Assembly: GCF_045055655.1 (NCBI RefSeq)
Contig: NZ_JBANFI010000004.1
Span: 186,001 to 250,000 of the forward strand
Source of the DNA: Marinospirillum alkalitolerans
GTDB taxonomy: Bacteria > Pseudomonadota > Gammaproteobacteria > Pseudomonadales > Halomonadaceae
Length of the DNA stretch: 64,000 nt
Direction of reading: 5' to 3'
Part shown: piece after piece, positions 8,094-16,857 of the stretch
Position numbering within the stretch: position 1 is the first letter of the stretch
Layout: every line of letters begins with the position of its first letter
Notes under the pieces: model-generated
Database searches by the model: none
Told to the model about the DNA's origin: nothing
What the model saw: the letters and a program-made list of their open reading frames with translations, nothing else
Program-made: the position numbers and the translations under genes

Positions 8094-10802
8094 TTAATTA
8101 AGTTGACCGTGACACTGCTTGTATTTTTTACCTGAGCCACAAGGGCAAGGATCATTGCGCCCTACCTTGGGATCATTTCTTTTGAACGGCTGCGCCGCAC
8201 TTTCAGGAGCAGCGCCGGCCGTTGCAGAAGTTGATTCAGCATGACGTGCCTGCTGGAGACTACGTAAACGCTCTGCTTCTTGACGACGCTGCTGCTCCAT
8301 CGCCTCGACTTCTTCCTGTGTCCGGATGCGCACATGGCTCAGGATGCGGACCACATCACTACGCACCTGAACAAGAAAATGTTCAAAGAGCCCGAAAGCT
8401 TCACGCTTGTATTCTTGCTTGGGGTTCTTTTGTGCATAACCGCGCAAATGTATCCCCTGACGCAGCTGATCCATGGACTGCAGATGCTCTTTCCAGCGTG
8501 TGTCCAGCACCTGTAGCATCACCTGCTGCTCAAATTGACGCAGCACCTTGGCACCAACCTGCTCTTCTTTTTGCTGATAAGCGGCTTCTAGCTCTGCTTG
8601 CAGCTTTTCGCGTAGAGATTCTTCATGCAATGTGCTGTCTTCATCCAGCCACTGCTGCACAGGCAAGACAAGGTTAAACTCTGTTTCAAGATGCTTTTCC
8701 AGCTCAGCAACACGCCATTGCTCCGGCATAGACTGAGGGGGAATAAACTGTGAAATCGCATCATTCAACACATCCCAGCGCATCTCGTTGATTTCTTCTG
8801 CAATTTCTTCTGATTCCAGAATCGCTTTGCGCTGAGTGTAAACAACCTGACGCTGGTCATTATTCACATCATCATATTCAAGCAACTGCTTGCGAATATC
8901 AAAGTTACGGCCTTCAACCTTGCGCTGTGCTTTTTCTACCGCATTGGTGACCATCTTATGTTCGATGGCTTCACCTTCTTTCATCCCCAGCATCGACATC
9001 ATGTTTTTGACGCGATCTGAGGCAAAGATACGCATCAGGTTGTCTTCAAGTGACAAGAAAAAGCGTGTTGAGCCAGGATCGCCTTGACGGCCAGCACGAC
9101 CACGCAGCTGATTATCAATACGGCGTGATTCATGACGCTCCGTACCAATCACATGCAAGCCACCTGCCGCCACAACCTGGTCATGACGCTCTTGCCAAGC
9201 GGCCTTGAGTGCTTGCAGCTGCTCAGGTGCAATATCGCCCAGCTTGGCGGCTTCCACTTCCCAGTTGCCACCCAGCACGATATCGGTACCGCGACCGGCC
9301 ATATTGGTCGCCAAGGTGACTGCACCGGGACGTCCCGCCTGAGCAATGATTTCGGCCTCACTCTCATGCTGTTTAGCGTTGAGCACTTTATGTGCCACAC
9401 CCGCTTTCTTGAGCAGACGACTGACATACTCAGAGGTTTCAATCGACGCCGTACCAATCAGAACTGGCTGCTGACGTTCAACATAGTGCTGAGTTTCTTT
9501 AATAATGGCATCGAACTTATCCTGTGCAGACATAAAAATCAGATCTTCATGATCCTGACGCTGCACGGGATTATTGGTGGGAATCACAACAACATCGAGA
9601 CCATAGATGTGATGGAATTCATAGGCCTCAGTATCCGCCGTTCCGGTCATACCAGAGAGCTTTTCATAAAGGCGGAAGTAGTTCTGGAAGGTTGTGGAAG
9701 CCAAGGTTTGGCTTTCAGCCTGAATTTTCAAACCTTCTTTAGCTTCAATCGCCTGATGCAGCCCTTCACCCCAGCGACGACCAGGCATAGTCCGCCCTGT
9801 GTGTTCATCAACGATCACCACCTGACCTTCAGCAACGATATAATCCACATCCTTATGGAACATGTGATGCGCCCGCAGGCCTGAATGCACATGGTGGAGC
9901 AGATTCAAATTCGCTGGAGCATAAAGGCTTTCACCTTCTTGAATTAAACCATCCTTGGCCATCAGCTCTTCAACCAGCTGATGACCCGCTTCTGTCAGCT
10001 CAATGCTGCGCTGTTTCTCATCAACAATAAAGTGACCTTCTTCCTGCTCTTCACTCCAAGGCTGAAGCTGAGGCACCAGCTGATTGATCTTACGATACAG
10101 CGCTGAACTATCTTCTGCGGCACCTGAAATAATCAAGGGCGTACGAGCCTCATCGATCAGAATCGAATCCACCTCATCCACAACGGCAAAATACAGGCTG
10201 CGCTGCACACGATCCTGTGCTGAAAAGGCCATATTATCGCGCAGATAATCAAAGCCAAATTCATTGTTCGTCCCGTAGGTAATATCGGCTTGATAAGCCG
10301 CTTTCTTTTCTTCTGGGCTTTGACCGGCATAAATCACGCCCACCGTGAGACCCAAAAAGTCATAGAGCTTGCCCATCCACTGCGCATCACGGCGCGCGAG
10401 ATAATCATTCACTGTCACGACATGAACGCCTTGACCCGCCAAGGCATTCAGATAGACCGCCAAAGTGGACATCAGGGTTTTACCTTCACCCGTGCGCATC
10501 TCGGCAATCTTGCCTTCATGCAAGGCCATACCACCAATCAGCTGCACATCAAAATGGCGCATTTTCATGCTGCGCTGACTGGCTTCGCGCACCAGCGCAA
10601 AACTTTCTGGCAGCAGAGCATCGAGCTTTTCACCCTGCTGAATTCTTTGTTGCAGCATTTGGGTCTGCTGAGGAAAGTCAGCATCGGCTAGCTGCTGATA
10701 CTGAGGTTCTAAGGCGTTTATCTGCTGAACCAGCTTTCTCAGACGCTTTAACTCTCGCTCATTCTTGCTGCCAAAAATCTTCTTCAGTAACGGGGTAATC
10801 AT
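8094..10802 (-). CDS. secA: Preprotein translocase ATPase SecA
   Basis: A 902-residue SecA, the motor that drives unfolded preproteins through SecYEG. Walker A is MRTGEGKT at about residue 102, the DEAD-type box is VDEVDSILIDEART, and helicase motif VI is QLRGRAGRQGDPG. The C-terminal zinc/SecB-binding tail is complete: RNDPCPCGSGKKYKQCHG. Length matches the E. coli protein (901). A TATAAT-like box lies at 10858-10863 on the minus strand, but no -35 goes with it. It heads the secA-argJ-Nudix unit. Confidence 0.97.
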   Translation of the reverse strand: MITPLLKKIFGSKNERELKRLRKLVQQINALEPQYQQLADADFPQQTQMLQQRIQQGEKLDALLPESFALVREASQRSMKMRHFDVQLIGGMALHEGKIAEMRTGEGKTLMSTLAVYLNALAGQGVHVVTVNDYLARRDAQWMGKLYDFLGLTVGVIYAGQSPEEKKAAYQADITYGTNNEFGFDYLRDNMAFSAQDRVQRSLYFAVVDEVDSILIDEARTPLIISGAAEDSSALYRKINQLVPQLQPWSEEQEEGHFIVDEKQRSIELTEAGHQLVEELMAKDGLIQEGESLYAPANLNLLHHVHSGLRAHHMFHKDVDYIVAEGQVVIVDEHTGRTMPGRRWGEGLHQAIEAKEGLKIQAESQTLASTTFQNYFRLYEKLSGMTGTADTEAYEFHHIYGLDVVVIPTNNPVQRQDHEDLIFMSAQDKFDAIIKETQHYVERQQPVLIGTASIETSEYVSRLLKKAGVAHKVLNAKQHESEAEIIAQAGRPGAVTLATNMAGRGTDIVLGGNWEVEAAKLGDIAPEQLQALKAAWQERHDQVVAAGGLHVIGTERHESRRIDNQLRGRAGRQGDPGSTRFFLSLEDNLMRIFASDRVKNMMSMLGMKEGEAIEHKMVTNAVEKAQRKVEGRNFDIRKQLLEYDDVNNDQRQVVYTQRKAILESEEIAEEINEMRWDVLNDAISQFIPPQSMPEQWRVAELEKHLETEFNLVLPVQQWLDEDSTLHEESLREKLQAELEAAYQQKEEQVGAKVLRQFEQQVMLQVLDTRWKEHLQSMDQLRQGIHLRGYAQKNPKQEYKREAFGLFEHFLVQVRSDVVRILSHVRIRTQEEVEAMEQQRRQEAERLRSLQQARHAESTSATAGAAPESAAQPFKRNDPKVGRNDPCPCGSGKKYKQCHGQLN

Positions 10803-10870
10803 GAACAGTCCTTAGCACTTAAAATAAAAATGGATGTCAACTGCAAAACATCAGGCCATTATAACAACAA

Positions 10871-10889
10871 CACCCGCCTAGTGCGGGTG
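10871..10889 (-). terminator. Hairpin after the M23 peptidase gene, likely terminator
   Basis: CACCCGC and GCGGGTG form a 7-bp GC-rich stem around a 5-base loop, 25 bases past the peptidase stop. The following minus-strand run is TTGTTGTT rather than pure T, so termination may be partial and the peptidase transcript may continue into secA. Confidence 0.55.
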
Positions 10890-10914
10890 CTGAAATAAAA
10901 ATGTTTAAGCTGGA

Positions 10915-11844
10915 TCAGGGTGCAGATCGAGAAATAAAGCGCGCTGGGTCTATGGCCCGCCCATTATGGATCACCTCAAAGTGCACGTGTGTACCTGTGC
11001 AGCGTCCTGTACAACCCATCAAACCAACGACGTCACCGCGTTGCACTACATCACCCTTCGACACAACAAAATCATTCAGGTGGGCATAGCGCGTCAAATA
11101 GCCATCACCATGATCTATCTCGACCAGCTTCCCATAACCACCACGACGGGATGCAAAAACCACCAACCCCGCACCAACCGCAATCACATTGGAGTTCTCA
11201 CGGCCAGCATAATCTATACCTTCATGCCAACTGGTACGCCCTGTAAAAGGGTCACTACGACGACCAAAGGGAGAAGACATCCAACCCTGCTCAACTGGAC
11301 GTCCTGCCAAATACACCTGATCAGCAAAGCTACGATTGGTTAATAAGGAATGGATCAACTCGAGCTGTTGACGGCGATGATCAATCTGCATCTCCAGGGC
11401 TTCTAGTGTTTGCATTAACTCGCTATCAGTGTAGCCTGAGCCTTCTTCGTAGCTGGACTCTGGACCACCCAGCGGAGGTGGCATTTCAAAATCAAACTCA
11501 TCACCTAGATCAGCAACAACCGTCAGGCGTCGCCCTAGAGCATCAAGACGCAGCAATCGTGCTTGCAGCTCACCCAAGCGTGGCGTCAGTGCCTCAATAC
11601 GCTCCAATGAAGAACGACGAATCGCATCAACCTCGGCTCTTTGCGCATCGAGCTCCTGATGCAGCATCAGCGCCGCACGATTATTGACCAAACGCTCCTG
11701 AGCATCGACCCACCAGTAGACAAGACTACCACCTATAGCGGCAGGAACAACAAAAACAATCAACACAAAAAGCGTGATCGTCCATGAATTCAGATTAATT
11801 GATCGGCCCGAAGAATGCTTACCGGAAAAAAGAATCAAGTTCAT
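10915..11844 (-). CDS. M23 (LytM-type) metallopeptidase, membrane anchored
   Basis: A 309-residue protein with one N-terminal membrane helix (about 18-42), a coiled coil (about 55-105) and a C-terminal M23 domain. Zinc ligands are recognisable in WHEGIDYAG and HVHFEV. Such proteins cleave peptidoglycan cross-bridges or, when degenerate, activate amidases; this one keeps the metal residues. The ATG at 11844 has AGGAA seven bases upstream; a TTG three bases earlier is an unlikely start. It lies between secA and dciA, as in Pseudomonas (PA4404 region). Confidence 0.87.
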   Translation of the reverse strand: MNLILFSGKHSSGRSINLNSWTITLFVLIVFVVPAAIGGSLVYWWVDAQERLVNNRAALMLHQELDAQRAEVDAIRRSSLERIEALTPRLGELQARLLRLDALGRRLTVVADLGDEFDFEMPPPLGGPESSYEEGSGYTDSELMQTLEALEMQIDHRRQQLELIHSLLTNRSFADQVYLAGRPVEQGWMSSPFGRRSDPFTGRTSWHEGIDYAGRENSNVIAVGAGLVVFASRRGGYGKLVEIDHGDGYLTRYAHLNDFVVSKGDVVQRGDVVGLMGCTGRCTGTHVHFEVIHNGRAIDPARFISRSAP

Positions 11845-11927
11845 CAAGTCGTTCCTGTCTTGCCCTTGGTATTCAGGGTCATTATGGTTATGCTCAGCAG
11901 CGGCTCAGCGCAAAAGAGGCATTTTTT

Positions 11928-12383
11928 ATGAGTATAAAGGCAAGAGCAGGGCAAACAAAATCCCTAAATAGCCTTATTAACAAAGATACCTCAGTTCTAG
12001 GGGCGCTCATCAATAGAGCAACACAACTGAAACAAATCGAAACGCACCTCAAAGCACTGCTGCCCGATGCACTGCGCGACGAGTTTCGTGTCGCCGACTG
12101 GCAGCAACAACGCCTGATCATCATGGCCAGCCAAGCCACGTTACTCACTTACTTTCGTTTTGCTGAGCCACAAATTCGCCAACAGCTCCAACAACACTAC
12201 CCAGAACTTGAAAGAATCGAGCTCAAGATACGTCCGCGCCCGCCGCAACCCAAAACAATTCCGACAAAAAAAATTCAGCTCAGCAATAACACGCGAACGC
12301 AGCTGTTGGCACTAGCAGAAAAAGAACAGCACCCTGACCTGAAAGCCGCACTTATTATTTTAGCAAACAGCCACCAGATATAA
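11928..12383 (+). CDS. dciA: DciA-type replicative helicase loader (DUF721)
   Basis: A 151-residue protein with the DUF721/DciA core: an N-terminal basic stretch, then helices and strands including LLPDALRDEFRVADW and LIIMASQATLLTYFRF. DciA is the ancestral loader of the DnaB helicase in bacteria that lack DnaC. The ATG at 11928 has GAGG eight bases upstream; a longer reading from 11799 would run through the promoter region shared with the divergent M23 gene. The position between the secA-side peptidase and lpxC matches the Pseudomonas locus. It ends at a bidirectional terminator. Confidence 0.85.
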   Translation: MSIKARAGQTKSLNSLINKDTSVLGALINRATQLKQIETHLKALLPDALRDEFRVADWQQQRLIIMASQATLLTYFRFAEPQIRQQLQQHYPELERIELKIRPRPPQPKTIPTKKIQLSNNTRTQLLALAEKEQHPDLKAALIILANSHQI

Positions 12384-12407
12384 AAAACCCAGCAATCTGC
12401 TGGGTTT
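12382..12407. terminator. Bidirectional terminator between dciA and lpxC
   Basis: CCCAGCA/TGCTGGG stem with a 3-base loop, six A before it and TTTT after it. It closes dciA on the plus strand and the lpxC end of the division cluster on the minus strand, where the T run is stronger. Confidence 0.85.
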
Positions 12408-12423
12408 TAAACATGATTAGGAA

Positions 12424-13338
12424 TCAGGCTGTAGCAAGAGGAGAAGCGTAAGAAATGGGCGACTGCTCAGCCTCACCCTCAAAAGTCACGATTTCCCAAG
12501 CATCTGGCTGAGCAATCAATGCACGCAGTAACTGATTGTTCAAGCCATGACCGGATTTATGCCCTTTGAACTCGCCAATCAGGCTTTTTCCAAGCAGATA
12601 GAGGTCACCGATAGCATCCAGCACCTTGTGCTTGACGAACTCGTCCTCATAACGCAGACCATCTTCATTCAGAATACGATAGTCATCGACCACAATCGCA
12701 TTCTCCATACTGCCACCTAAGGCAAGGTTGCGAGAACGCAAAAATTCGATATCACGCATAAAGCCAAAAGTCCGTGCTCGACTCACTTCACGCACAAAAG
12801 AAGTCGTTGAAAAGTCGATGACTGTTGTTTGCTTTTGATCACGAAAAACCGGGTGATCAAAGTCGATACTAAAACCGACTCTAAATCCTTCATAAGGCTC
12901 AAAGCTCGCCAGCTTATCATCTTCACGCACTTCGACTTTTTTCTTGATACGAATAAATTCTTTCGGTGCTTCGAGCTCCTGGATGCCCGCCGACTGAATC
13001 AGAAACACAAAAGGTCCTGCGCTACCATCCATAATGGGCACTTCAGGCGCACTGACCTCAACATAGAGATTATCAATACCGAGACCCGCCAAAGCAGATA
13101 ACAAATGCTCAACCGTACTGACCTTAACGTCACCTTCAGAAAGCGTCGTTGACAAGGTGGTCTCGTGCACATTTTGCGCACAAGCATGTATCTCGGCTAT
13201 AGGATCGAGATCAACACGACGAAAAACGATACCGGTATTTGCAGGAGCTGGACGCAAAGTCAAATAAACCTTATCGCCTGAGTGCAAGCCAACTCCTGTG
13301 GCACGAATGGTATTTCTGAGGGTGCATTGCTTAATCAT
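12424..13338 (-). CDS. lpxC: UDP-3-O-acyl-N-acetylglucosamine deacetylase
   Basis: A 304-residue zinc deacetylase catalysing the committed step of lipid A synthesis. Zinc and catalytic residues are in TVEHLLSALAG (Glu77, His78) and KHKVLDAIGDL (His and Asp near 237 and 241). The ATG at 13338 gives the family start MIKQ; a GTG six bases upstream is possible. The C-terminus is short and hydrophobic (SPLATA); in E. coli the equivalent tail is the FtsH degradation signal, but whether that holds here is unknown. It follows ftsZ, with its own promoter candidate in between. Confidence 0.97.
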   Translation of the reverse strand: MIKQCTLRNTIRATGVGLHSGDKVYLTLRPAPANTGIVFRRVDLDPIAEIHACAQNVHETTLSTTLSEGDVKVSTVEHLLSALAGLGIDNLYVEVSAPEVPIMDGSAGPFVFLIQSAGIQELEAPKEFIRIKKKVEVREDDKLASFEPYEGFRVGFSIDFDHPVFRDQKQTTVIDFSTTSFVREVSRARTFGFMRDIEFLRSRNLALGGSMENAIVVDDYRILNEDGLRYEDEFVKHKVLDAIGDLYLLGKSLIGEFKGHKSGHGLNNQLLRALIAQPDAWEIVTFEGEAEQSPISYASPLATA

Positions 13339-13410
13339 TGCCACTCATCTCAGCCCCCACGGGACTTAAAATCACTAAAAAATCTGCTGAACAGATAGCC
13401 GTTTCATCAT

Positions 13411-13438
13411 ATTTTAACAAATTCAAAGCTAAGGTAAA
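13411..13438 (-). promoter_or_regulatory. Candidate lpxC promoter
   Basis: On the minus strand TTTACC (13438-13433) and TAAAAT (13416-13411) are 16 bases apart, four and five matches to the sigma-70 boxes. This is inside the 163-bp ftsZ-lpxC gap, which also has a run of eight T (minus strand) shortly after the ftsZ stop that could weaken read-through. Confidence 0.45.
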
Positions 13439-13501
13439 CGCTCACTTGATACTTAGCTCAAAAAAAAGATTTCTTTGTGCTCCAGATCACATTCAAACTC
13501 T

Positions 13502-14662
13502 CTAATCCGCCTGACGGCGCAGAAAGGTCGGAATATCCAATTCGATGTTGTTTTGCCCTTCTGGAATAGGATGCTGAACTCGCGCAGGCCGTGTGGCTGG
13601 CTCTTCATGCGCGGGGCGGACAGCAGGGCGCACTGGACGACTGGTTTGAGCAATAGGTTGCTGCGTCGTCTTCTTAGGTGCAGCAGCAGCCTCTTCTTGG
13701 CGTCGCTCCAAACCTGTTGCGACGACAGTCACACGGACTTCGTCACCCATAGATTCATCAACAGTCGCGCCATAAATAATGGTCGCATCTTCTGCAGCAA
13801 ACTCTTCGATGACCTCACCCACTTCGTTCAGCTCACCCAATCCGAAGCTGTTATTAGCGGTAATATTCACCAGAATACCGCGTGCGCCCTTGAGCTCGAT
13901 ATCCTCAAGCAACGGACAACGCACAGCCGCCTCAGCAGCATCACGTGCACGCTGCTCGCCTTTGCCTGTACCTGTGCCCATCATCGCCATGCCCATTTCT
14001 GACATCACTGTCTTCACATCAGCAAAGTCAACATTCATCAGTTCACCCGGCTGAGTAATCAAGTCGGCTATCCCTTGTACGGCACCGAGTAAAACATTAT
14101 TGGCTTCGTCAAAACCCTGCTGCAAGGTCGCGCTTTTCCCGAGAACCGACATCAGCTTTTGATTTGGAATCGTGATCAGAGAATCGACATGCTGAATCAA
14201 CTGCGCAATCCCTTCTTCCGCGACACGCATTTTGCGACGACCTTCCAAGGGAAAAGGCTTGGTCACGACAGCGACAGTCAGAATACCCAGCTCTTTGGCG
14301 ACTTCTGCCACAATGGGAGCTGCACCTGTTCCTGTCCCCCCACCCATACCTGCGGTGATAAAGACCATGTCAGCACCTTGGAGCACTTCACTGATTCGCT
14401 CACGATCTTCAAGGGCGGCTTGACGACCAACCTCTGGATTAGCACCAGCACCTAAGCCCTTGGTGATCTGACCACCGAGCTGCAACTGGGTTTTGGCTTC
14501 ATTTTTCTGCAAATCTTGCGCATCAGTGTTCGCCACAATGAAGTCAACACCAACAACATGGCTTTTTACCATGTGGTTTACTGCATTGCCACCGCCGCCA
14601 CCAACTCCAATCACTTTGATAACCGCTGAGGATGCTGGTGAATTTTCAACTAATTCGAACAT
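13502..14662 (-). CDS. ftsZ: Cell division GTPase FtsZ
   Basis: A 386-residue tubulin homologue that forms the Z ring. The GTP signature GGGTGTGAAP, the T7 loop MNVDFADVKTVMS and the conserved C-terminal peptide LDIPTFLRRQAD (for FtsA/ZipA binding) are all present; the linker between about 320 and 370 is rich in Pro, Ala and Arg. The ATG at 14662 (MFELVEN) has AGGAG eight bases upstream; a longer reading from 14713 is not supported. It ends the division cluster ahead of lpxC. Confidence 0.98.
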   Translation of the reverse strand: MFELVENSPASSAVIKVIGVGGGGGNAVNHMVKSHVVGVDFIVANTDAQDLQKNEAKTQLQLGGQITKGLGAGANPEVGRQAALEDRERISEVLQGADMVFITAGMGGGTGTGAAPIVAEVAKELGILTVAVVTKPFPLEGRRKMRVAEEGIAQLIQHVDSLITIPNQKLMSVLGKSATLQQGFDEANNVLLGAVQGIADLITQPGELMNVDFADVKTVMSEMGMAMMGTGTGKGEQRARDAAEAAVRCPLLEDIELKGARGILVNITANNSFGLGELNEVGEVIEEFAAEDATIIYGATVDESMGDEVRVTVVATGLERRQEEAAAAPKKTTQQPIAQTSRPVRPAVRPAHEEPATRPARVQHPIPEGQNNIELDIPTFLRRQAD

Positions 14663-14711
14663 GTGCCGTCTCCTGATGACTCTATTCGGTCGGACTGGGA
14701 TGCAATAGACC

Positions 14712-14755
14712 AAAAAAAGGATGAACTAACAGCTTTAAGATTAACAAATTCATCC
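14712..14755 (-). terminator. Hairpin with T run in the ftsA-ftsZ gap
   Basis: In the 157-bp gap, GGATGAA and TTCATCC form a 7-bp stem around a 23-base loop, followed on the minus strand by seven T. It looks like a weak terminator or attenuator upstream of the ftsZ start; the long loop makes this uncertain. Confidence 0.35.
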
Positions 14756-14819
14756 TGTCCAATTAAAGCGCAGCGCAGCAAAAAACCGCCGCCTTGTAAA
14801 ATTTCTTTGCAATTATGGC

Positions 14820-16085
14820 TTAGAATTGCCGCTGAAACCAGCCTTTTATCTTGCCCATCAGTCCATCTGCGGCAACTTCTGGCCGCTGCACGACCTCTTG
14901 TCGGTAATGATTTGCCTCCACCGAGGTCTGCACTCGCCCTCTCGCCAATGCCGTATGCAGCAGTCCTACCCCTGTAGAATAGATAGGATTACGCACCACA
15001 TCGTCAAGGCCAGCGACAAACTGCGGACTCGCCAAACGCACTGGTGCATGAAAGATTTCTTCGGCCAGCTCAACAGCCCCTTCCATCTTCGCTGTACCAC
15101 CTGTAAGTACAATACCGGCTGGAATCAGGTCCTCAAAACCACTACGACGTATCTCCGCCTGAATCAAGGTAAAGAGTTCGTCATAACGCGGCTCAACAAT
15201 TTCAGCCAAAGACTGGCGCGACAAATCACGTGGTGGTCGATCTCCGACACTCGGTACCTTAATCAGTTCATCAGGCCCTGCCAATTGCGTCAGAGCACAG
15301 GCATATTTGATCTTAATTTCTTCTGCATGCTGAGTTGGCGTACGCAACGCCATCGCAATATCATTCGTGACCTGATCACCTGCAATAGGAATCACTGCAG
15401 TATGACGTATCGCGCCTTCTGTAAAGATCGCGATATCGGTTGTGCCGCCGCCAATATCGACCATGCACACACCAAGCTCTTTCTCATCATCGGTTAGAAC
15501 CGCATGACTTGAAGCCAGCTGCTCTAGGATGATGTCTTCCACTTCCAAGCCACAGTGGCGCACACACTTTTCTATATTCTGTACAGCATTCACTGCACAG
15601 CTGACCAGGTGGACGCGCGCTTCAAGACGCACACCAGACATCCCCAAAGGCTCACGTATGCCTTCCTGATTATCAATAATATATTCTTGCGGCAGGATAT
15701 GAATGATCTTCTGATCACCTGGAATTTTGACGGCACGCGCGGCATCTATCACCCGTTCCAGATCGGTTTCTGTCGCTTCGCCTCGGATCGCGACCATCCC
15801 ATGAGAGTTAAAACTCTGGATATGGCTTCCAGCAATCCCCACATTCACCGAGTGAATTTCACAACCCGCCATCAACTCGGCTTCTTCAACAGCACGTCGT
15901 ATCGATTGCACTGTGGAGTCGATATTAATGACAACGCCTTTTTTCAGACCGCGCGATGGATGGGAACCTAAACCGATAATTTCAAGCAACCCATCCTGGG
16001 TGCGCTGCCCAACGATGGCGACCACCTTCGAAGTACCTATATCGAGACCAACCACCAGTTGGCCATGATGCGCATCTTGAGCCAT
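14820..16085 (-). CDS. ftsA: Cell division actin-like protein FtsA
   Basis: A 421-residue actin-fold ATPase that tethers FtsZ to the membrane. Phosphate 1 motif VVGLDIGTSKVVAIVG near the N-terminus, phosphate 2 motif VDIGGGTTDIAIF and adenosine motif GIVLTGGTAKMEG are clear. The C-terminus ends in a short amphipathic helix (GKIKGWFQRQF), the membrane-targeting sequence. ftsQ lies 63 bases upstream and ftsZ 157 bases downstream. Confidence 0.97.
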   Translation of the reverse strand: MAQDAHHGQLVVGLDIGTSKVVAIVGQRTQDGLLEIIGLGSHPSRGLKKGVVINIDSTVQSIRRAVEEAELMAGCEIHSVNVGIAGSHIQSFNSHGMVAIRGEATETDLERVIDAARAVKIPGDQKIIHILPQEYIIDNQEGIREPLGMSGVRLEARVHLVSCAVNAVQNIEKCVRHCGLEVEDIILEQLASSHAVLTDDEKELGVCMVDIGGGTTDIAIFTEGAIRHTAVIPIAGDQVTNDIAMALRTPTQHAEEIKIKYACALTQLAGPDELIKVPSVGDRPPRDLSRQSLAEIVEPRYDELFTLIQAEIRRSGFEDLIPAGIVLTGGTAKMEGAVELAEEIFHAPVRLASPQFVAGLDDVVRNPIYSTGVGLLHTALARGRVQTSVEANHYRQEVVQRPEVAADGLMGKIKGWFQRQF

Positions 16086-16148
16086 ATCTCATGCAACTCC
16101 ATAAACGATTCAGCGTGGACAGTTTGTTAGCGCTCTAACATGCACCAA

Positions 16149-16853
16149 CTAGTCATTTTCTTGCGTGCTTCTTTTTACACTCAACCCATTTGGATAGCGT
16201 AAATCGACCACGCGAATCTGGGATGCTTCCAACTCAAGGGATTCATCCCAGATCCATAAAAACTGATTGATTTTCTTTTCTATATTATCACGCCCCAACA
16301 TCACTCTAATAGAGCCATTCAGCTCAAATTGCCACGCACCACGGGGTGCAAGAGCTATTTTTGTGACCGAGAGCGCTCTTTGCTGCATGATGGGTTCAAG
16401 TGCCTGCCACAGGGAGACCACTTGTGGCAGCTGATGAGCCGCCCCATCAAAACGCAGCTGGGGAAGATGGTCAGGCAACTCAGATGGAATGAAGCCCTCA
16501 CCCTGGTCATCCACCAACCCCCTTTCACCCCAACGCGCCCAGACCTGACGCTCGACCAGATGAATCTCGAGTTGATCTGGCCAGCGACGCATCAAATCAA
16601 CATCAGCCACCCAAGGTTCAGCGCGCAATACATCCTGCAACTGTGCTAGATCGATCCGCCAAAAAGGCGCAGCCAAATCAGGCCGCACCAGCTGCTCGAC
16701 CCGCTCCAAGGGCAGGTGGCGCACTTCGCCAAAGAGACTCACCTGACCTACAGGGCGCGCCAGCGTATGTTGCAACCACCAGCCGATGAGTAAAAGCAAC
16801 AGACACAAGGGCAGCAAAAGCTGCAACCAGTAGAGCCAGGTGCGTTTTTTCAT
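16149..16853 (-). CDS. ftsQ: Cell division protein FtsQ
   Basis: A 234-residue bitopic divisome protein: a basic start (MKKRTW), one membrane helix (about 6-27), a periplasmic POTRA domain beginning VSLFGEVRHLP, and the FtsQ beta domain with RWPDQLEIHLVERQVWARWG. It links early and late division proteins through FtsB/FtsL. The ATG at 16853 follows the ddlB stop by four bases; a TTG at 16874 inside ddlB is an alternative but less likely start. Confidence 0.93.
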   Translation of the reverse strand: MKKRTWLYWLQLLLPLCLLLLLIGWWLQHTLARPVGQVSLFGEVRHLPLERVEQLVRPDLAAPFWRIDLAQLQDVLRAEPWVADVDLMRRWPDQLEIHLVERQVWARWGERGLVDDQGEGFIPSELPDHLPQLRFDGAAHQLPQVVSLWQALEPIMQQRALSVTKIALAPRGAWQFELNGSIRVMLGRDNIEKKINQFLWIWDESLELEASQIRVVDLRYPNGLSVKRSTQEND

Positions 16854-16857
16854 GCGC

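Noticed and set aside
9132..9884. A 250-codon open frame on the plus strand opposite secA
   Set aside because: secA is a certain gene on the other strand, the translated product has no family features, and its length is explained by codon bias of secA.
10858..10863. A TATAAT-like box upstream of secA
   Set aside because: No -35 box at 15-19 bases; not enough to list as a promoter.
14826..15497. A 223-codon open frame opposite ftsA
   Set aside because: Shadow of ftsA; composition is unlike a real protein.
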